Source: an uncultured Prevotellaceae bacterium
Lineage (GTDB): Bacteria > Bacteroidota > Bacteroidia > Bacteroidales > Bacteroidaceae
Direction of reading: 5' to 3'
Assembly (NCBI GenBank): GCA_946185285.1
Contig: CAMHIS010000005.1
Location: forward strand, 1-62,379
Length of the DNA: 62,379 nucleotides
This document shows positions 61,489 to 62,379 of the stretch, piece by piece. Positions within the stretch are counted from its first letter, which is position 1. Every line of letters begins with the position of its first letter. The translations under genes were made by a program, and so were the position numbers. The notes under the pieces are model-generated. The model worked only from the letters and a program-made list of their open reading frames with translations. It did no database searches and had not been told where the DNA came from.

Positions 61489-62379
61489 ATGAATAGAACT
61501 AACCTCTGTGTGACATTGGTGTCGGCAGTGCTGTGCCTTTCTGCCCAGGCTGCCGACGTGAAGAAAGTCGGCAACATTGTGACCATCCGCCCCGACGGCG
61601 GGCAGGCCAAAGTAATTCAGTTAGAAGTAATCAACGACAACATCATCCGTGTTAGGGCCACGTCGAAGGACGAACTGCCCGTGAAGCCCGCGAGCCTGAT
61701 GATTGTGCCGCAGCAGGCACCTGCCAAGGGCAGCTACAGCATTGAGGAGACGGATGGGCAGGTGAGCGTGATTGCCAGGAACGTAAAGGCAGTGGTCGAC
61801 AAGAAGACAGGCCACATCGAATACTTCGACAGCAAGGGAATCGAGCTGGCCAAAGAGGTGCCGGAACGTAAGAAAGAGGACATCCCAGAGCGTGACCGTT
61901 TTACGGAGGTGTTGACAGGCAAGCAGTTCTGGGACTACACCGTTCCTGAGCGCGAATTGGGTATCAAGGGTGGTGTACAGCCCACCGAGGATCAGAAGCA
62001 CGGCCTTACGTGGCAGCTGACATTTGATAACCCCTTGGGCAACAAACAGTTCTACGGTCTGGGTCAGCACCAGTCGGAGGAGTTCAATATGCGTGGCAAG
62101 AACGAAGACCTCTTTCAATATAATACTAAGGTGTCAATACCCTTCGTGCTTTCCACCGATAGGATTACCAACAAATGCTACGGACTGCTGTGGGATGCCT
62201 ATTCGTACTGCCGCTTCGGCAATCCCAACGACTACCTGCAGCTGAACCGCGCCTTCAAGCTCTACGACAAGCAGGGTAGGGAAGGGCACCTGACAGGCAC
62301 CTACACAGACGCAAGAGGCAAGAAGCTGGTGCGCGACGAGGACTCCATCTATTATGAATATGGTACGCCCGCGAAGTCG
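61489..62379 (+). CDS. GH31 family alpha-glycosidase, N-terminal part (cut by window edge)
   Basis: The gene is open to the last base of the window (297 codons). The signal peptide MNRTNLCVTLVSAVLCLSAQA is followed by the N-terminal beta domain of GH31 enzymes, with FYGLGQHQSEEFNMRGKNEDLFQYN, FVLSTDRITNKCYGLLWDAYS and CRFGNPNDY, a pattern I associate with alpha-xylosidase-like members. The catalytic barrel with its two Asp residues lies beyond the window, so substrate and activity cannot be judged. The sequence after PNDY (RAFKLYDKQGREGHLTGTYTD) may start a PA14 insertion, as in some xyloglucan-active enzymes. Signal and setting suggest a periplasmic enzyme, perhaps under the LacI regulator upstream. 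Confidence 0.9.
   Translation, partial: MNRTNLCVTLVSAVLCLSAQAADVKKVGNIVTIRPDGGQAKVIQLEVINDNIIRVRATSKDELPVKPASLMIVPQQAPAKGSYSIEETDGQVSVIARNVKAVVDKKTGHIEYFDSKGIELAKEVPERKKEDIPERDRFTEVLTGKQFWDYTVPERELGIKGGVQPTEDQKHGLTWQLTFDNPLGNKQFYGLGQHQSEEFNMRGKNEDLFQYNTKVSIPFVLSTDRITNKCYGLLWDAYSYCRFGNPNDYLQLNRAFKLYDKQGREGHLTGTYTDARGKKLVRDEDSIYYEYGTPAKS

Noticed and set aside
1..62379. tRNA or rRNA genes
   Set aside because: I looked for TpsiC-arm and acceptor patterns in all intergenic regions and saw none.

Overview
The window looks like chromosomal DNA of a Prevotella-type member of the Bacteroidales. The promoters follow the Bacteroidetes pattern (TTTG or TTG, about 20 bp, then TAnnTTTG). The gene content is typical of that group: DUF2023 plus flavodoxin, a DUF2723 protein, Wzi-type capsule assembly, propeller-type two-component sensors, BspA-like leucine-rich surface proteins, and secreted proteins whose C-termini end in a 'GQR...GLY(I/V)...K' tail. 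Most of the window is GC-rich; the first 7 kb is visibly more AT-rich.

Layout. 1-7.0 kb is a small defence and mobile-DNA island. It holds the 3' tail of a group II intron, a frameshifted AAA ATPase remnant, and a Type III-like restriction-modification pair (res and mod, minus strand). Two small genes sit in opposite orientation between res and mod. The mod gene has a roughly 290-nt leader in which three segments can form competing helices. 7.3-8.4 kb carries DUF2023 and flavodoxin. 8.8-11.3 kb is a secreted S9 peptidase. 11.3-13.2 kb is an SPFH / ribbon-helix-helix / membrane protein operon. 13.7-35.3 kb is one five-gene minus-strand operon of very large secreted proteins, and four of the five genes are a tandem duplication of a two-gene module (A1-B1, A2-B2). 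It is read divergently from a propeller-sensor kinase and LytTR regulator pair at 35.4-38.7 kb, which is followed by mnmA. 40.1-45.5 kb is a minus-strand envelope operon (DUF2723 protein, polysaccharide deacetylase, secreted protein, 60-residue peptide). 45.6-48.3 kb is purD, a membrane protein and a DedA-like protein. 48.4-56.2 kb holds a lipoprotein, a DPP-type peptidase with an RNA methyltransferase, and a histidine kinase, Wzi and lipoprotein operon. 56.2-62.4 kb holds a candidate sRNA, a LacI regulator with a kinase-less propeller sensor, two lipoproteins, and the start of a GH31 glycosidase cut by the window edge.

The most interesting patterns are: (i) short GC-rich palindromes inserted in frame inside unrelated coding sequences, including the housekeeping genes mnmA (twice) and purD, and present in one paralogue but missing from the other in the surface-protein operon; (ii) the competing-helix leader of mod; (iii) two 10-bp direct repeats exactly 21 bp apart between the LytTR regulator and the surface-protein operon, a geometry that fits LytTR proteins; (iv) three intergenic elements of different sequence but similar nested-palindrome architecture; (v) a candidate small RNA with its own promoter and terminator. 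All calls come from reading the sequence; no database search was run. Positions of short motifs could be off by a base.
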